Origin: Sphaerulina vaccinii | Lineage: Eukaryota > Ascomycota > Dothideomycetes > Mycosphaerellales > Mycosphaerellaceae | DNA length: 64,000 bases | Direction of reading: 5' to 3' | Assembly (NCBI GenBank): GCA_022570795.1 | Contig: JAKUDP010000010.1 | Location: 744,001-808,000 of the forward strand | Shown: one piece after another, positions 1 through 10,489 of the stretch | How positions within the stretch are numbered: the stretch's first letter is position 1 | Layout: each line of letters starts with the position of its first letter | Notes under the pieces: generated by a model | What the model saw: the letters and a program-made list of their open reading frames with translations, nothing else | Database searches by the model: none | What the model was told of the DNA's origin: nothing | Program-made: the position numbers and the translations under genes

Positions 1-2099
1 GCCATGATATAGAACGGACTCGAGCCTAGGGCGGAAGCAAAGTGAGCGCAAGGTGAGCTGGTAATGCTCATACACTCATGAGCAGTTCGATGTCGGTGGT
101 CTCGACTGACTGTGGCTCAATAAGACATATGTGCTTGCATCGCGCCATAACAATCACAAATATGGCGTGCTCGTGCTGCTAGATCTCGATTTGCTATGGC
201 TTGACCAGAAAGATGAATGCACGCCTGCCTGCGAAGTTATACGACCCGCATACAACTGTACACACCTTAGCCTCCAGACATGATCCCATACAGGATGTCC
301 TTTTTCCCAGTTCCGTAGGCTTGGTCCAACGTTATATGTTACCAACGATTAGCTAGCGACCGGTTCCAGCTGTTGCACACCCGCCTGGTTGTCAACAAGC
401 CGAATAACAGGCTGACAACGTGTGCATGGAAGCACGAGCGAACACCTAGGTCTTGAAATAGCACACTAGACCTGGTGGTTGTTGTGCTGATGGCAGCTTG
501 GTAGTTGCTTCATCAAAATGTCCAACACGGAGACAGCTCCAACATGGCATCCTACACGTCGGCGCATTCTTGAAACAACCGCGAGATGTTGGGGGAAACT
601 CCTGTCATACAGAAAGCCAGCGCTTGTCGTTCTTCGCGTTGGCGAAGTACTGAATTCTTCCTGAGATGATATTTATTGATAATAGATTGAATCACGAATA
701 GTTCGATATGCAGTGAAGTCACTCGAAGCGAAACGGGGCACATACCGACTGGGTGAAACGTGTGAACGAGGAAACAGATCTGGCGAAATCATCCTTGTAG
801 TTGAACCTGGCAAGATGCTCGATATCCCTGAACATCACATTGACCTCCACCCTCGGCTCAAGCGTCGAGCTGTGCTGCTTCTGGACAATGCGAAGTCCTC
901 AATCCTTCTGCGATTTGAGGTATTTTTGCATCATACTAGCCTGAGGACGCCATACTCAGTGTTTTGTCATGCGACCTTACCCCAATTTCTGATCGCCGAA
1001 ACTCAAAGTTTCTTTCGTTGCTCTGTGAGATTGAGATGAGATGAGGTGACGTCTCGTCTGGACTTCTGCTGGACTGCGGCCGTGAAGGGAAATGGTTTCA
1101 GGAAGGGTCATTTCTCCAATCAGATGGAGAAACGCTAGCCTAGGAAGGCGATAACAAGCCCGCCAGTGTGACGCTTTGGGCACTCGAAGGTACGGGGTTC
1201 TGTATGTCGAAATCTTACGCACTGGCTATCCACCAGTTGCAGACGACCTTGGCTCGAGCTACCGGACTGAGCACGCACATCCTGCTGGAACGAGCGAGAG
1301 CGGATGCAAGTGACGGACCTGACCGTCGTTCTGCCGCTAGGGACCACGTAAGGGTCCTCTTCGACCTCTGGAGATCGTGGACAAGCAAGCGCAATGCCTT
1401 CACTTCAATACTTGTATGGCGGCCGCCCGTAATAAGGAGAACTTCCAGAACGAGAATGGACGCGATAAGACACAGGCTGAATACTGAACAACCAATCTTC
1501 GTGCTGTCTTGTGTTGACCAGCACATCCTCGAAGGCATGTTCACGTGTGCCCCTTGCAAGCGCTTGGATCACCTCAATCTCCTTAAGCGCAATGGCTCGG
1601 TCCACACAGGCCGACGTACTGTGAGCTCGCTCCATGGGAGCGCTACAACTGGAGACTATCACGGCTCCTTGGATTGCGGCGTTGTAGTTCGTTGAGAATT
1701 GTCTTGTCCAGTCTGGTTCATGGTTTCGCTTCTTACGCCTCAATCGCGCGAACTGTTTTGATTGTTTCAGACCTCCCAAGCTCAATCGCAGAGCTGTCGA
1801 CTTTGGCATCTTCCCTGTACAGTTGTGTAAAGTCTGCGGTGAAGAGCTGGAATAACCAATCGGAAGATCACGATAGAGCTCAAGCAGAGCTTCGACAATC
1901 GAGCCGCATTACGACGACGACATCTCAAGGTTCTGGAAACATTGTTTACTGTACCAGGACGGAAGTACTCCAAGCACAAGCAACAACGTCGACGATACGA
2001 AGAACGAGCGATGGTGCTATAGTGCACTCACGAGTCAGAGAACTACACCTGCATAACAACCACGAACGACAGATATCACAAGTCTGAAACCCTGCTGTT
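1..2099. other. 5' flank without a supportable gene
   Basis: Open frames here are short, overlap on both strands, and show no recognisable domain, signal peptide or convincing splice structure. The right-hand part is probably the promoter and 5' leader of the LIM-domain gene that begins at 2100. No repeat or RNA gene was recognised. Confidence 0.5.
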
Positions 2100-4517
2100 A
2101 TGTCACTGGCTGCGACACTTGCACGAGATGGCGTACGGCCAGTTTCATTCTTGCCAACGATCAAATGCTCAACATGTCACGACGAAATCGAGATATCAGC
2201 TATGGGCGACCACATCTGCACTGGACAGAGTGCCGAAAGCCCTTTGAAGAGTCGCATACCGAACTTGAGCAACCCTTTCACCTTACGTCAATACAATGCG
2301 AGCGATAAGCCACTTCCTGAAACACAACGACGGAATGGAGATTCGCCTTCTATACACACGAGAGCGCCGACGCTCAACAAGAAGCCTTCACGGATAGCAT
2401 TACCAAAGATCAATGCTACCGCCGCCAATCAGTCATATCTAATTCCGGAGCACAAAGGCCTGGACACACCGATGACTCCAGGAATGAGTGGTGGTAAGCC
2501 TGGGTTTCAACGGAGCATGACAAGTCCCATGCCGCGATTATATGATCCTCGTCCACCAAGTCCAGAACTGTCTGCAAATCTGGATTGCGCGTTTCCACCA
2601 TTCCCGGCATCGAGCAGTAGCACGCCTATGAGATCGGCTTCCAGCCAGGGAAGAAGAACACCTGGCAGTGATCGAGCTCAGTCTCGGGCAGATTCAAGAT
2701 CAGCATCTCGCAATGAGCAGCACAACCTAACAGTGGAGGATCCTTATAGCTATGAGCCCAAGAGTCCGAGGACGAATGGTGGAGAGAGCGTGCTGCAGAA
2801 GCTCAACACGTTGAAGAGTGGTCCATTTGCAGCAAGACGGCAAGAGAGTGCGGACTCCAAGGACGGAGCTGCATATCCTAGTGGCAGGCGGCCCAGCGCT
2901 CCAGAAGTTCAAAGAAGACCTTCGACCGCAGCTTCCAACAAATCGCATTCGAGCCGGCCAACTACACCGGGATCCACCAAGAGTCAGTCCGAGATTAGTC
3001 GCATACCGAAGAAAGTGCAGCCGCCCGCACGGCCTACGAGGAACCCGAGTGAGGATATGTTTTCGCCAGCATTCCTCGAGCAATTCAGCGCAGAGCCCGC
3101 CGAAGTGGAACAACCTCCGGCGTCGGCATCAAATGATACCAGCAGAACGTATCCCGCGCCAGCAATCTCAACATCACAAACATTGGCGAAACAGCGAAGT
3201 GAGCCAGCGTTGCGCAGCTTGTTGCGTCGACCTTCATTAGCAAATGCTCCATCTTCGACTTTGCCTCTTCCACCACGAAGCCAGAGTCGTAATGGAGCGC
3301 GCGTGGACCACAGGATGCAGGATGCACCACCAGTCCCAAAGCCGGTACTGCAGCATAGGCAGCAGGCAAGCTTGCATACACCTTCGGATTCAGAATCCAC
3401 TGTGTCGACCGCTCAGTCCTCGAATTACAGCAATAACACATATAGCACACGGCCGAGCCCCTCTGGTAGCGTAGAGGCATTCTCGCCGATCTCGAACGCC
3501 TTGAACAGATCCGAGGATGATGAAGGGTTGCGCCCAGCAGGGTTGAATGTTCGGAGTCACCAGAAGGTCTCTCCTGGCGAGAGAGCGGAGCTCCCGCGAC
3601 AAGCTACGCCGCCGCGATCTTTCACACGCCCACCTACCACGGCTGCTGCAACGATTTCGTCCAGAGAGGACTTCTTTGCGCTGGAGTCGCCCATGGATCC
3701 CGCTATGTTGCCACGACGTCAACCAGAAGCATTGCCACCACAACCTGAGGTATCTCCCAAGAAGGCAAGTCCTGAAAGAACGAGAACTCCTGTCGAGGTG
3801 CCTAGACTTGACAGGATGCTGGACCGACCAGCCCTCTCGATACCACAGGGAACACCGAAGTCTGAGTATGCGGTGGACAGTGCACATTACACATCACCTA
3901 GTGTTGCTTCACCATCACTGAGCAGTGCACGTACACCTTCTCCCAGCTCATTGCAGGCTCCACCTATACCCGATCAGCCTCAACAGAAAAGGCATCATGT
4001 AAGGCGGCCAACGAGTGGACACAAGCCCACTTGTCGAGGCTGTGGTTTAATGATCGAGGGCAAGTCCGTGAAGGCTGCAGATGGACGTCTGACTGGCAGA
4101 TGGCACAAGGCATGCTTCGTCTGCCGAACGTGTGATGCTCCTTTCCTGACTGCCGACTTCTATGTGATCAACAATCAGCCATACTGCGAGCACCACTATC
4201 ATCAACAAAACGGCTCCCTGTGCCATGGCTGCAATCATGGCATTGAAGGCCAGTACTTGGAGACAACGAGTTCAACGAGGCAGGGAGTGGTAGAGAAGAA
4301 GTACCATCCTCGATGTTTTACGTGTTCGCAGTGCCGAATGATTCTGACCGACGACTACTTCGAGATCAGCAGCCGGGTGTATTGCGAGCGTCATGCCGTC
4401 GCCGCCATGAGAGTGCAAGCACACGCTGCAGGAATCCAAGGTCTATACCCGACAGACCAGAGAACTATGATGGCGGAACGAAGAACCACAAGGCTCATCA
4501 ACCCGATGATGGCATGA
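2100..4517 (+). CDS. LIM-domain protein, paxillin-like
   Basis: Single-exon frame of 805 residues. The first ~640 residues are rich in Ser, Pro and Arg and look disordered. Near the start is a small Cys motif (CSTC at 23-26, GDHIC at 36-40), a kind seen at the N-terminus of fungal paxillin-like proteins, which supports the start at 2100. The C-terminus carries two LIM zinc domains: CRGC onward at roughly 645-700, and CHGC, then CFTCSQC and YCERH, at roughly 707-765. In this family LIM domains are protein-binding modules that bring adaptors to sites of polarised growth, the septum or the actin ring, with the disordered region carrying partner sites. That role is inferred from the family. Rho-GAPs can also carry LIM pairs, but no RhoGAP domain follows here. 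Confidence 0.88.
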   Translation: MSLAATLARDGVRPVSFLPTIKCSTCHDEIEISAMGDHICTGQSAESPLKSRIPNLSNPFTLRQYNASDKPLPETQRRNGDSPSIHTRAPTLNKKPSRIALPKINATAANQSYLIPEHKGLDTPMTPGMSGGKPGFQRSMTSPMPRLYDPRPPSPELSANLDCAFPPFPASSSSTPMRSASSQGRRTPGSDRAQSRADSRSASRNEQHNLTVEDPYSYEPKSPRTNGGESVLQKLNTLKSGPFAARRQESADSKDGAAYPSGRRPSAPEVQRRPSTAASNKSHSSRPTTPGSTKSQSEISRIPKKVQPPARPTRNPSEDMFSPAFLEQFSAEPAEVEQPPASASNDTSRTYPAPAISTSQTLAKQRSEPALRSLLRRPSLANAPSSTLPLPPRSQSRNGARVDHRMQDAPPVPKPVLQHRQQASLHTPSDSESTVSTAQSSNYSNNTYSTRPSPSGSVEAFSPISNALNRSEDDEGLRPAGLNVRSHQKVSPGERAELPRQATPPRSFTRPPTTAAATISSREDFFALESPMDPAMLPRRQPEALPPQPEVSPKKASPERTRTPVEVPRLDRMLDRPALSIPQGTPKSEYAVDSAHYTSPSVASPSLSSARTPSPSSLQAPPIPDQPQQKRHHVRRPTSGHKPTCRGCGLMIEGKSVKAADGRLTGRWHKACFVCRTCDAPFLTADFYVINNQPYCEHHYHQQNGSLCHGCNHGIEGQYLETTSSTRQGVVEKKYHPRCFTCSQCRMILTDDYFEISSRVYCERHAVAAMRVQAHAAGIQGLYPTDQRTMMAERRTTRLINPMMA

Positions 4518-6400
4518 GCTGTATCCTCATGCATGACAGTCATGTTCACGAGCTCTACGACATACCATAACCAACTTATTGATAATCAGCACGACAGCAT
4601 TCGGCTGTGTCGGGACGTGCTTGGAGAAGACGATCGCTATTCATTCCGTTGAGGCAGCACAAAGACCAACGAGCGCTGGTTGGCAATAAGTCCACTACTG
4701 ATGAGGACTTTTCTTCATATTTCGGAAGGATGGTGATACCCCCTTTGCATTTGTCCATTGTTAATGATACCCATCAAGCATGCTAAATTGTAAGCCTATG
4801 TACGCTGAAAGAAGAGAAGCTGTTATGTTCGAGATGTAGATATATTCGAAGGAAGCACTTTGAAGAAACAAACCCACTACACTTACCACTTCATCTGCAT
4901 CGGTGATCATGATGTGGGCCAACAAGCCTTCTGCAGCGCCGCATCGCACAAGGGCTGATGACCTTACGTCCCATACGTATAGCTGTACTTCTAACCTAAA
5001 AGGCTGAACAAGACGGAAAGTCATCGGAAGTCCCTTGGTTTGTGCAACTATGCCAGCGCATCGTGTACGGAGTGCTGAACGAGGTTCGTCTCCTGCGAAC
5101 ACCTGGGGTGACTCCGTAGAAGGGAAATTACGGCGTCGCTGTTTCTTCGCAGCATTTTGTTCAGTAGTTTCTACCGCTTGCGAATACGTAAGTAACTTGT
5201 GCTTGTGAAGAAAGTCTGTCGCACGAGTCGTACTCTTTTCTTCAGAACAGGCGTTGCATTTCATGCAGGAAGCCGCATCAATAACAGTATATCCTTACCT
5301 ATCTGGAACTCTGTCTCCTCACCACATTTCCCGAGCCCCTGGGGCCTTTGTAGCTGTTCTATTCTTGTTACCAGATTGGCTTCTGTGCGTTTGAGGGTGT
5401 CTTCGATCACCGTCTATTTGCAGCAAGGAGGTCGAAACGGTCAAAAAGACAGGCGCATTGTGTAACTTGGCGAACTTCTTGTTGTGCTCACTGTAAAACA
5501 ATGGTGCTGATCTTCGACTTGCTGCTTGTAGAGGAGGAGCAGTAGACAAGTGGCTGCGGTACATTCTCAAGCCTAGTCTCTGGTCTGGTCCCGATCTGAC
5601 ACAGGTGCAAAGCTACTCAAATTTGGCACTTTCTCGAAGAAGGTATGGAAGCTTTTAGAGCATACGCTACAGCACATCAGCAGCTCTGGTGTCTCGGAGG
5701 CTTCGCTTGCTCCAGAGACGATCCGAACTGGCGCCAGTAAGAAGATAGATAAGGACTGCTGGCACATGCAAAGGATACAAGCACATCAACCTGCCTCCTC
5801 ATTGTTTCCGAGAAGGTGGAGCATACGGAGAGTGGCCGGCTTGTAAGACGTCGGCAAGTTCTAGGGGTCGTACAATGCTGGCCTTGACCCAGGCCTACGG
5901 GTGTCTCTTCTCCTCCAGTTGCAGATCTGGCAAGAGGTGTCTCAGTTTCGAACAGGGAGTATCTCGTCACAGCAGTCCGTATTGCTGATGTATGCAACGA
6001 GCCTTTTGCGTAGGAATTGACAGGTTGTAGAGTATTAGGAGTTAGATGTACAGTATATGATCTATATGAGAAGGTTTATTGGAGCTGGTGGAGCTGGACA
6101 GCCAGCCACAATCGATCCTCGTCCACGGCGCTGTGTCGTGCAGGTGAGACTACTACTACTACTTTGTATGCATCCTGTAACTAGCTGCCGCCGCCGCCGC
6201 GAGGAGACGACGAGTCGAGCGGACCAGGGCTGTTTCTTCGAGAGGCTGTCAAAGAAGGCGTCGGCTGGTCTAGCGCAGCAGAAGTGTCTGTCTATAGCAC
6301 AGCACAGTCGACGAATACGCCAGAATGTGATCCGGGAGCGTAGATTGGTGCCAGTCGCACAGCGTAAGCGAGGGCAGTTCTTACCGCATTTGCGACGGTG
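4518..6400. other. intergenic, no supportable gene
   Basis: Lies between the LIM gene stop and the leader of the G-alpha gene. A 167-codon frame on the minus strand (4761-5264) and several shorter ones lack domain signatures and show no splice partner. I see nothing else here beyond probable 3' UTR and distal promoter. Confidence 0.45.
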
Positions 6401-6821
6401 ATGTCTCGATGTGCTGCTTGTCTGTGCGGCGCACCACCATCGACGAGAACTGCTTTCTTCTGCCTCTGTTCTGTTGCTCGTTCGTTTGTTTGATGTGCTG
6501 CGAACTCGATCCTCGCAGATCACAGGCAGCTCCCCCGAATCCTCTCTCGCCACCCGCTTTGTTCAGCTCGCCGGCCTGCAGCACATCGGCAGTTTAACAC
6601 GACAGCAGCAGCGGTGATTGGCCTCGTCTGGCTGGGATAGACAGCGTAGCGGGAAGGCTGTTGATCGTGCTCCCTGCCTTCCGAAAGTCATTTCATCGTC
6701 GGCTTTTACCAATCAAATTACCTGCAGCAAGACGGGCCACCCTCTACCAGCGACTTCACCTCTGCGCGCCTCCTGTGAGTTTGGTCTGCCTTACTGCACG
6801 CGGCACAGCTGCACCACTCCG

Positions 6822-6850
6822 CCACCACCACCGCCATCACCACCACCACC
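6822..6850 (+). repeat. imperfect CCA/CAC trinucleotide microsatellite
   Basis: A run of CCA/CAC triplets interrupted by CCG and CAT, inside the probable 5' leader of the G-alpha gene. Confidence 0.7.
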
Positions 6851-7076
6851 GTCCGCGCGGCCTGAGGACCTCGACGGCAAGCGCACGACCAGCTACGCTG
6901 CTGTCGCCACCGCTGCTCCTTCCCGATCTATCTGCGAGCACTTCCGTCCGGCTACGCTGCGTGAAAGAAGCGGAGACCGTACCGTTCCATTGCGCGCGCC
7001 ATTCATTGCCATTGTCACCACCCACTGTCGCGATACCTGCTCGAGAGCTACCCACTACTGCGCGCGCAGGTCCCAG

Positions 7077-7339
7077 GTGAGTGCGATCTCCGCTACCCTC
7101 GACGATAACGGCATTGGACCACACTTGAGCATCCTAGACGCCGCACAGTGGGCATTGGCTCTGTTTGCTGTTGGGGCTACTTCTACGTCTGCTTCTGCTC
7201 AGCAACGAGCACGAGCTAGGAGGAAACAGCAGCCGCGGCTGTCACATTGCGACGACGGCAAACAACGTCCTTGTGCTACCACCATACCATGCGTCGTGGA
7301 CATACCTGCCTCCATCATTGACTAACATATCTTCGCCAG
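7077..7339 (+). other. probable 5'-UTR intron of the G-alpha gene
   Basis: Strong donor CAG/GTGAGT at 7077, branch-like ACTAAC at 7321-7326, and acceptor CGCCAG ending at 7339, 138 bp before the start codon. At 263 bp it is longer than the coding introns of this window, which is common for leader introns. No coding frame crosses it convincingly. RNA-seq would settle it. Confidence 0.6.
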
Positions 7340-7477
7340 GCGCACTCTTTATATACCCTAACCAAGTCGAATCGGTGCGACTGTCAACTCTTTGGCCTAC
7401 TTTTGGACGGCTACCACTCGCGTTCTCTCGACTTGACGTATACATAGCGCAACGGTGTTGCGCAGTCAATCGCCAGG

Positions 7478-8594
7478 ATGGGTTGCGGACAGAGCTCAGA
7501 GTCCAAGGAGGGCAAGCAGCGAAATGAGGAAATCGAGAACCAGCTAAAGCGGGACAAGATGAACCTGCGAAATGAGATCAAGATGCTGCTCCTTGGTGCT
7601 GGCGAGTCAGGAAAGTCGACAATTCTCAAGCAGATGAAGCTCATACACGAGGGTGGCTACTCAAGAGACGAGCGAGAAAGCTTTCGGGAAATCATCTTCT
7701 CAAACACAGTGCAAAGTATGCGTGTGATACTGGAAGCAATGGAGAGCTTAGAGCTCCCACTGGACGATCAACGAGCCGAATACCATGTGCAGACAATCTT
7801 CATGCAACCCGCACAGATTGAAGGCGATGTGCTCCCTCCTGAAGTTGGCCATGCGATCAAGACTTTGTGGTCCGATGCAGGTGTCCAGGCGGCTTTCCAG
7901 AGGAGTAGAGAGTACCAGCTGAATGACTCCGCGAAGTACTATTTCGACTCGATTGACACGATTGCATCGCCCACATATATACCATCCGACCAGGATGTAT
8001 TGCGCTCCCGTGTCAAGACGACAGGAATAACGGAAACGACCTTCATCATTGGCGACCTGACATATCGCATGTTTGATGTGGGTGGACAGAGATCAGAACG
8101 AAAGAAGTGGATACATTGCTTCGAGAATGTAACGACGATTCTCTTCTTGGTCGCCATATCAGAGTACGATCAGCTTCTGTTCGAGGACGAGACAGTGAAC
8201 AGAATGCAGGAAGCTCTAACCCTCTTTGACTCGATCTGCAACAGCAGGTGGTTCACGAAAACCAGCATAATCTTGTTTCTCAACAAGATTGATCGCTTCA
8301 AGGAGAAGCTACCGGTGTCGCCGATGAAGAACTACTTTCCAGATTATGAAGGAGGCCAGGACTACGGTGCAGCGTGTGACTACATACTGAACAGATTCGT
8401 ATCGTGAGTAGCCCCCAAGGGCCTTCGAATATTGGTGGCCAATGCTAACATTTCCCAGGCTCAACCAACATCCTACCAAGCAAATCTACACCCATTTCAC
8501 CTGCGCCACGGATACCATGCAAATAAGATTCGTGATGGCAGCAGTGAACGACATCATCATCCAGGAGAATCTGCGCATGTGCGGACTGATATAG
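7478..8594 (+). CDS. fadA: heterotrimeric G-protein alpha subunit, group I (G-alpha-i-like)
   Basis: Two exons, 7478-8403 and 8459-8594, joined across a 55-bp intron (GTGAGT donor, GCTAAC branch, CCCAG acceptor), give 353 residues, the usual length for fungal group I G-alpha. The P-loop GAGESGKST is at 40-48, followed by the switch-I Arg region, the switch-II motif DVGGQRSERKKW, and NKID for guanine recognition. The N-terminus MGCGQS fits myristoylation at Gly2 and palmitoylation at Cys3, so it acts at the plasma membrane. The C-terminus CGLI puts Cys350 at the pertussis-toxin ADP-ribosylation position, typical of G-alpha-i. It couples seven-helix receptors to cAMP and other outputs controlling growth and conidiation. 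The symbol follows the Aspergillus orthologue; GNA-1 is the Neurospora name. Confidence 0.97.
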
Positions 8595-9639
8595 TCAGCC
8601 GTCACTGTGTGCGAGGTTCGTAGTCTTGGTCGTCATTGGGGACATTGTAGCAATACGGGATGTGTGGTCCGCAACAGTACGCATGACACGCTTCAAGGCG
8701 AACGCGTTCTTGTTGTTGAGTGTATGAGCGCTCTATCGATGACATGGCAAAAAGCGCAGTATTATGGATATCCCTGGAGCGCGGGCGTTTTTGAGAAAGG
8801 AATGCGGCGGATGCGCAGTATGACACGAATACAACAACAAATCACACAACAACCTGGGTGGACCTTATCCTGCACATCAACGACGACTGGCAAGACAATG
8901 TCAGTCATATTAGTATTATATCTCTACTGTGGAACCGAGGAGATCTAGAAGTGGCCCATGTGTCGCTCGAGACGACGATTGATGCGATGGAGCGGCATAT
9001 ATTGCTTCGTGTGGCCGATCAGCGTGTTCGAGATCAACCCCCTGAGCGTTTTCTCTTTTATGTATTGAAGGCGGGTGGCGAAGGCGGTGGAAGTAGTTTC
9101 AAATCTATCAACCAAGTTTCCTCGTGGGCGACTTTCCTGTCTAAAGGCGATGATGAAGAAGTTCCTGGATCTTCAGGACTCGGTTTTGACATCGCTGTTG
9201 CTGATAGTGTGCTAGATGCAGATACAGGCGAGAGAACTGATCTCTCCCGGAACGTGACACACTGAGAAGGAGCGGGTAGGAGGCTATATATTGAATCGAG
9301 GCCTAGCAGTGCGTGTCGCAGAGATGCTCGCAACTTGCTTGCCCCTGTCGCCGCCTCAATACCGAAAGTACCGAATATGCTTACCGAGCAGCAATTCGAC
9401 CGGAGCAATATCACAGAGCACAGTGTTCACTTAGTGCGTCAAGCCATTATATGCCCTCGCTAGTTCTTGGCCAAACGCAGATTTGCCAACAAGAATACCA
9501 GGAGCTCCTTGATATCTCATATTGGCAAGACGCTTGTCTCGCTAGCACTTTCCGACTTCACGCCCTCTTCAGTCACTCAGTTGCCCGCTTTGTACAATGG
9601 TGTTCGGCATTCGTCCAACTTGACGCCTTTGAATTCATA
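8595..9639. other. intergenic; likely 3' UTR of the G-alpha gene
   Basis: Only short overlapping frames, with no domain and no clear exon. AT-rich stretches just after the stop fit a 3' UTR and polyadenylation region. Confidence 0.45.
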
Positions 9640-9948
9640 TCATCTTTTCATCAGCCATGAATACTCAGCGTAATACCCAGCAGGTATCCAGCATTCCAAC
9701 CCCACTCCGACCTTATCCTGTAGCACTCCGCGATATGCCTGAGAGAGCTGCCGAGAAAGCTGCGCTAAGCTGGTGTTCTGCTTGACCAATTCCAGGATTT
9801 CCTCACTCTTCGTACCACGCTCTTCCATCAATGCAACTGCCTTATCGCTCATCTTCATCGCGTGCGAGACGGATGTCTTGACCAACTTATCAGCCTGGTC
9901 TTCTATGATGGCGGGGTCTTCTGCGTCCATGACGGCTTGATAGTCCAT
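9640..9948 (-). CDS. hypothetical small helical protein (doubtful)
   Basis: A 102-residue frame starting at the ATG at 9948. An in-frame upstream extension to 10023 exists but looks less protein-like. The first ~80 residues are rich in Ala, Glu, Lys, Leu and Gln with spacing suggesting an amphipathic helix or coiled coil (for example ILELVKQNTSLAQLSRQLSQ). The final 20 residues are dissimilar and aromatic, so the real gene may splice elsewhere. No signal peptide, membrane segment or known domain was recognised. It may be one exon of a larger lineage-specific gene or a chance frame. Confidence 0.3.
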   Translation of the reverse strand: MDYQAVMDAEDPAIIEDQADKLVKTSVSHAMKMSDKAVALMEERGTKSEEILELVKQNTSLAQLSRQLSQAYRGVLQDKVGVGLECWIPAGYYAEYSWLMKR

Positions 9949-10489
9949 TGTGCTAAGGACTACACAAAGCAGAGATTGTATGATCGGCAGTGCACATATT
10001 TCGTCTTTAACACAGTAGTTCATGCATTTAGCTATCTGCTAACTTTAGCTACTATTCAGTAGCCATACCCATCCCATAATCCACCTGACTGCCATCATCA
10101 TATTCAGATGTCGAAAGAATCGAACAAGTAGTTGCATGCCAGCCATCAATGCCTTTCATAGGCATAGACGCAAAGAGGCAAGCAAATGTATCGAAGCAAA
10201 AGCACCATCCCGTTTCCGTTTCCCTTGCAAATGAGTGTGTGGATGGTCTCGCATGTCGTAATCGGCCGTAAGGAGCAGTCATCATAGATGCTCACCCAGT
10301 AATGGTAATGTTGTTGTTGATATGCACAAGGCAGACATCCAGTCACGCAAACGCGCAGCGGAGCGTGCTGGTTCTCTGCGCCATCCCGATCGTCTCTCTT
10401 CTCCAATCCTCCCATAGCAATCCAATAGTCGTGCATGCGTAATCTCAATCGCATCCAAAAGCAGTAATAACACCAGTCCCTATTCGTAC
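9949..10489. other. intergenic, nothing recognised
   Basis: Between the doubtful small frame and the end of the Gln-rich gene. Only shadow frames, with no motif or repeat. Confidence 0.45.

Larger units (their letters stand above)
6401..7477 (+). promoter_or_regulatory. long pyrimidine-rich 5' leader/promoter of the G-alpha gene
   Basis: About 1 kb upstream of the G-alpha ATG is rich in C and T and contains several overlapping upstream ATG frames, including a long one ending at 7325. The encoded peptides are low-complexity and change frame freely, so I read them as leader sequence rather than genes. The leader holds a probable 263-bp intron (7077-7339) and a CCA-rich run (6822-6850). Upstream ORFs in such a leader could restrain translation; that is inference. 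Confidence 0.45.

Noticed and set aside
1168..1809. overlapping frames of 114-175 codons at the left end
   Set aside because: Both strands are open at once with no domain; typical of GC-balanced non-coding DNA.
4761..5264. 167-codon minus-strand frame after the LIM gene
   Set aside because: No domain, no signal peptide, no splice partner and uneven composition; likely chance.
6618..7325. 235-codon plus-strand frame with a proline run upstream of the G-alpha gene
   Set aside because: Low-complexity, crossed by a strong intron donor at 7077 and lying in the pyrimidine-rich leader; no domain and no natural start context. Treated as 5' leader.
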